DNA of 64,000 nucleotides, taken from positions 28,566,293 to 28,630,292 of the forward strand of contig NC_086357.1 of NCBI RefSeq assembly GCF_036324505.1, written 5' to 3'. A program made the position numbers and the translations under genes. Below, piece after piece: positions 62,836 through 64,000 of this stretch; positions within the stretch are counted from its first letter, which is position 1, and every line of letters begins with the position of its first letter. The notes below the pieces were generated by a model, which was not told the origin of the DNA, made no database searches, and worked only from the letters and a program-made list of their open reading frames with translations. Origin of the DNA: Eleginops maclovinus. Its lineage: Eukaryota > Chordata > Actinopteri > Perciformes > Eleginopidae.

Positions 62836-63874
62836 TACGGTGTGACTGTTTGTTGTGATGAAATATTTCAGTATCTTAAATTCCCTGTGACTGAGGAGGA
62901 GGGTTTGCTTTGTTTGGATATTATTTATAAGCACCACAGTGTTATAAATCAGGGCAGAGGTCTGAATATTATAGTGGTGTATACCCCCCCTCCATGTTTT
63001 CCTCCCCCCGGCCTCCTGCTGCAGTCAGGGTGACGCATCAGTATTTGTGAGGAGCGAACAGGAAGCCGGGTTCTGATTGGCCAGCGGGGGGAGGCATCTC
63101 TGACGCCAACAGTTGCAGCCTTTTGATGACGTCAACACACGCACACACGCACGCACGCACGCACACACCCTGCCTCCCTCTGTTTGCTGTTGAAACAGGC
63201 AGAGAAAAGAGGAGAAGGGGAGGGGCTGCTGCACAGCGAATGGGGAAGCAGAGAGTTTGTGGGGGAGGCAAGGGGGGGAGGCTGGCACTCACACAGGAAG
63301 AGAGGAGGAGAGGGAATGTTGCATTGTTTAGACTTCTGTCGCAGACTCGCTGCTCAGCTGGATTCTCACGCAGTGCTGGAGGTTAGCGGGGAGGAGATGG
63401 GGAGGTGAGGAGGCTCTGAACCCCCCCTGGATACTTTACTGAGGGAAATCGCTCCGGAGGAGTCTAAACTCTCTGAGTGTCTCACATCTCCGGAGGAAAG
63501 TCTTCTTCTCCGGAGTAAACACATCTCTCTGATTGACATCGCTCCGGAGGACACACATCTCTCTGAGTCTCTTTCTGGAGGAGTCTCTTCTTCTGCAGAG
63601 GAAACGAAACTCCTCTCTGAGTAACATCTCTCTGGAGGACACACATCTCTCTGAGTGTCTGTCCGGAGGAACTGTTCTCTCCGGAGGACACTAACCTCTT
63701 CTCTCTTGAGTAACACCTCTCCGGAGGAACCTCTCCTCTCCGGAGGAACCTCTTCTCCTCCTCGGTCAGGATGCTGCCGTCCTGCTGCACCTGTGGAGGA
63801 TAGTGCAGCGGGCGCACGGACAGCAGGATGTTCTTATAGAAAGAGTTGTGAGGTGTTAAACTCCTGCCGCCGCC

Positions 63875-63947
63875 ATGCTGAGTCTGCAGGATTCGGTGTT
63901 CTTTGAGATCAGCATCAAGTCTCTGCTGAAGTCGTGGAGCAGCAGCT
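63875..63947 (+). CDS. Alternative first coding exon of unidentified gene (isoform B)
   Basis: GCCGCCATGC (good Kozak context) opens a 24-codon frame, MLSLQDSVFFEISIKSLLKS then WSSS. It ends in phase 1 at the strong donor CAGCT/gtgagt. The phase equals that of the exons at 56,228 and 58,895, so all three could join the same downstream exon beyond the window. This fits a gene with alternative promoters and N-termini. A GC/CT-rich leader of several hundred bases precedes it. The product is unrecognised. Confidence 0.5.
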
Positions 63948-64000
63948 GTGAGTAGCTCGTCGTGTTTACATACCTCAGTTATCTGCAGCAGCGTACCTGC

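Larger units (their letters stand above)
59000..63160. other. Non-coding interval, probably intron
   Basis: Contains microsatellites and 57-bp array 3. ORFs present are short and lack recognisable domains. Confidence 0.5.

Overview
The window is vertebrate nuclear DNA, almost certainly from a ray-finned (teleost, probably percomorph) fish. It holds split genes with GT-AG introns and clear orthologues of human S1PR1, ZBTB37, SERPINC1 and STIL. It is also rich in CA/TG microsatellites, minisatellites, tRNA-derived SINEs and LINE 3' ends. No prokaryotic features are present and most long open frames are repeat or antisense artefacts.

Layout. 1-8,500: no convincing gene; a pyrimidine-rich degenerate repeat, CA tracts, a 2.8-kb array of a 57-bp unit, and two SINEs. 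8,500-11,310 (+): s1pr1, with a probable non-coding first exon and one coding exon. 11,520-12,125: a foldback (MITE-like) element. 12,800-13,770: two SINE copies. 15,200-19,742 (+): zbtb37, with a CpG-rich ZNF143-type promoter, a non-coding first exon and three coding exons (500 aa). 19,743-25,375: intergenic, with LINE reverse-transcriptase relics. 25,376-30,860 (-): serpinc1 (antithrombin), with seven coding exons that give 454 aa and a 57-bp array inside intron 1. 31,430-40,600 (-): stil, with about 18 coding exons and about 1,096 aa. One exon carries an apparent 1-base excess in a homopolymer. 42,250-64,000 (+): the 5' part of an unidentified gene that leaves the window on the right. It has a candidate leader exon at 42.5 kb and three phase-compatible coding exons at 56.2, 58.9 and 63.9 kb.

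The genes are not a functional cluster. They are an endothelial lipid receptor, a BTB zinc-finger regulator, a liver-secreted anticoagulant serpin and a centriole-duplication scaffold. In human, zbtb37 and serpinc1 are neighbours on chromosome 1q25, so that pair is conserved synteny. STIL and S1PR1 lie elsewhere on human chromosome 1.

The most unusual material is repetitive. (a) A dispersed element shares one 3' flank, but its copies have amplified different internal units: 57 bp in two flank-bearing copies plus one unflanked array, and 31 bp in another. (b) A roughly 33-bp BglII-containing minisatellite family occurs at two loci in opposite orientation. (c) serpinc1 has an extra intron, absent from human SERPINC1, that carries LINE and foldback-element fragments. 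(d) A serpinc1 exon's 3' splice site is a bare (TG)n tract of about 150 nt. Exon borders were set by eye from splice signals, reading-frame phase and remembered human protein sequences; no alignment program was run.
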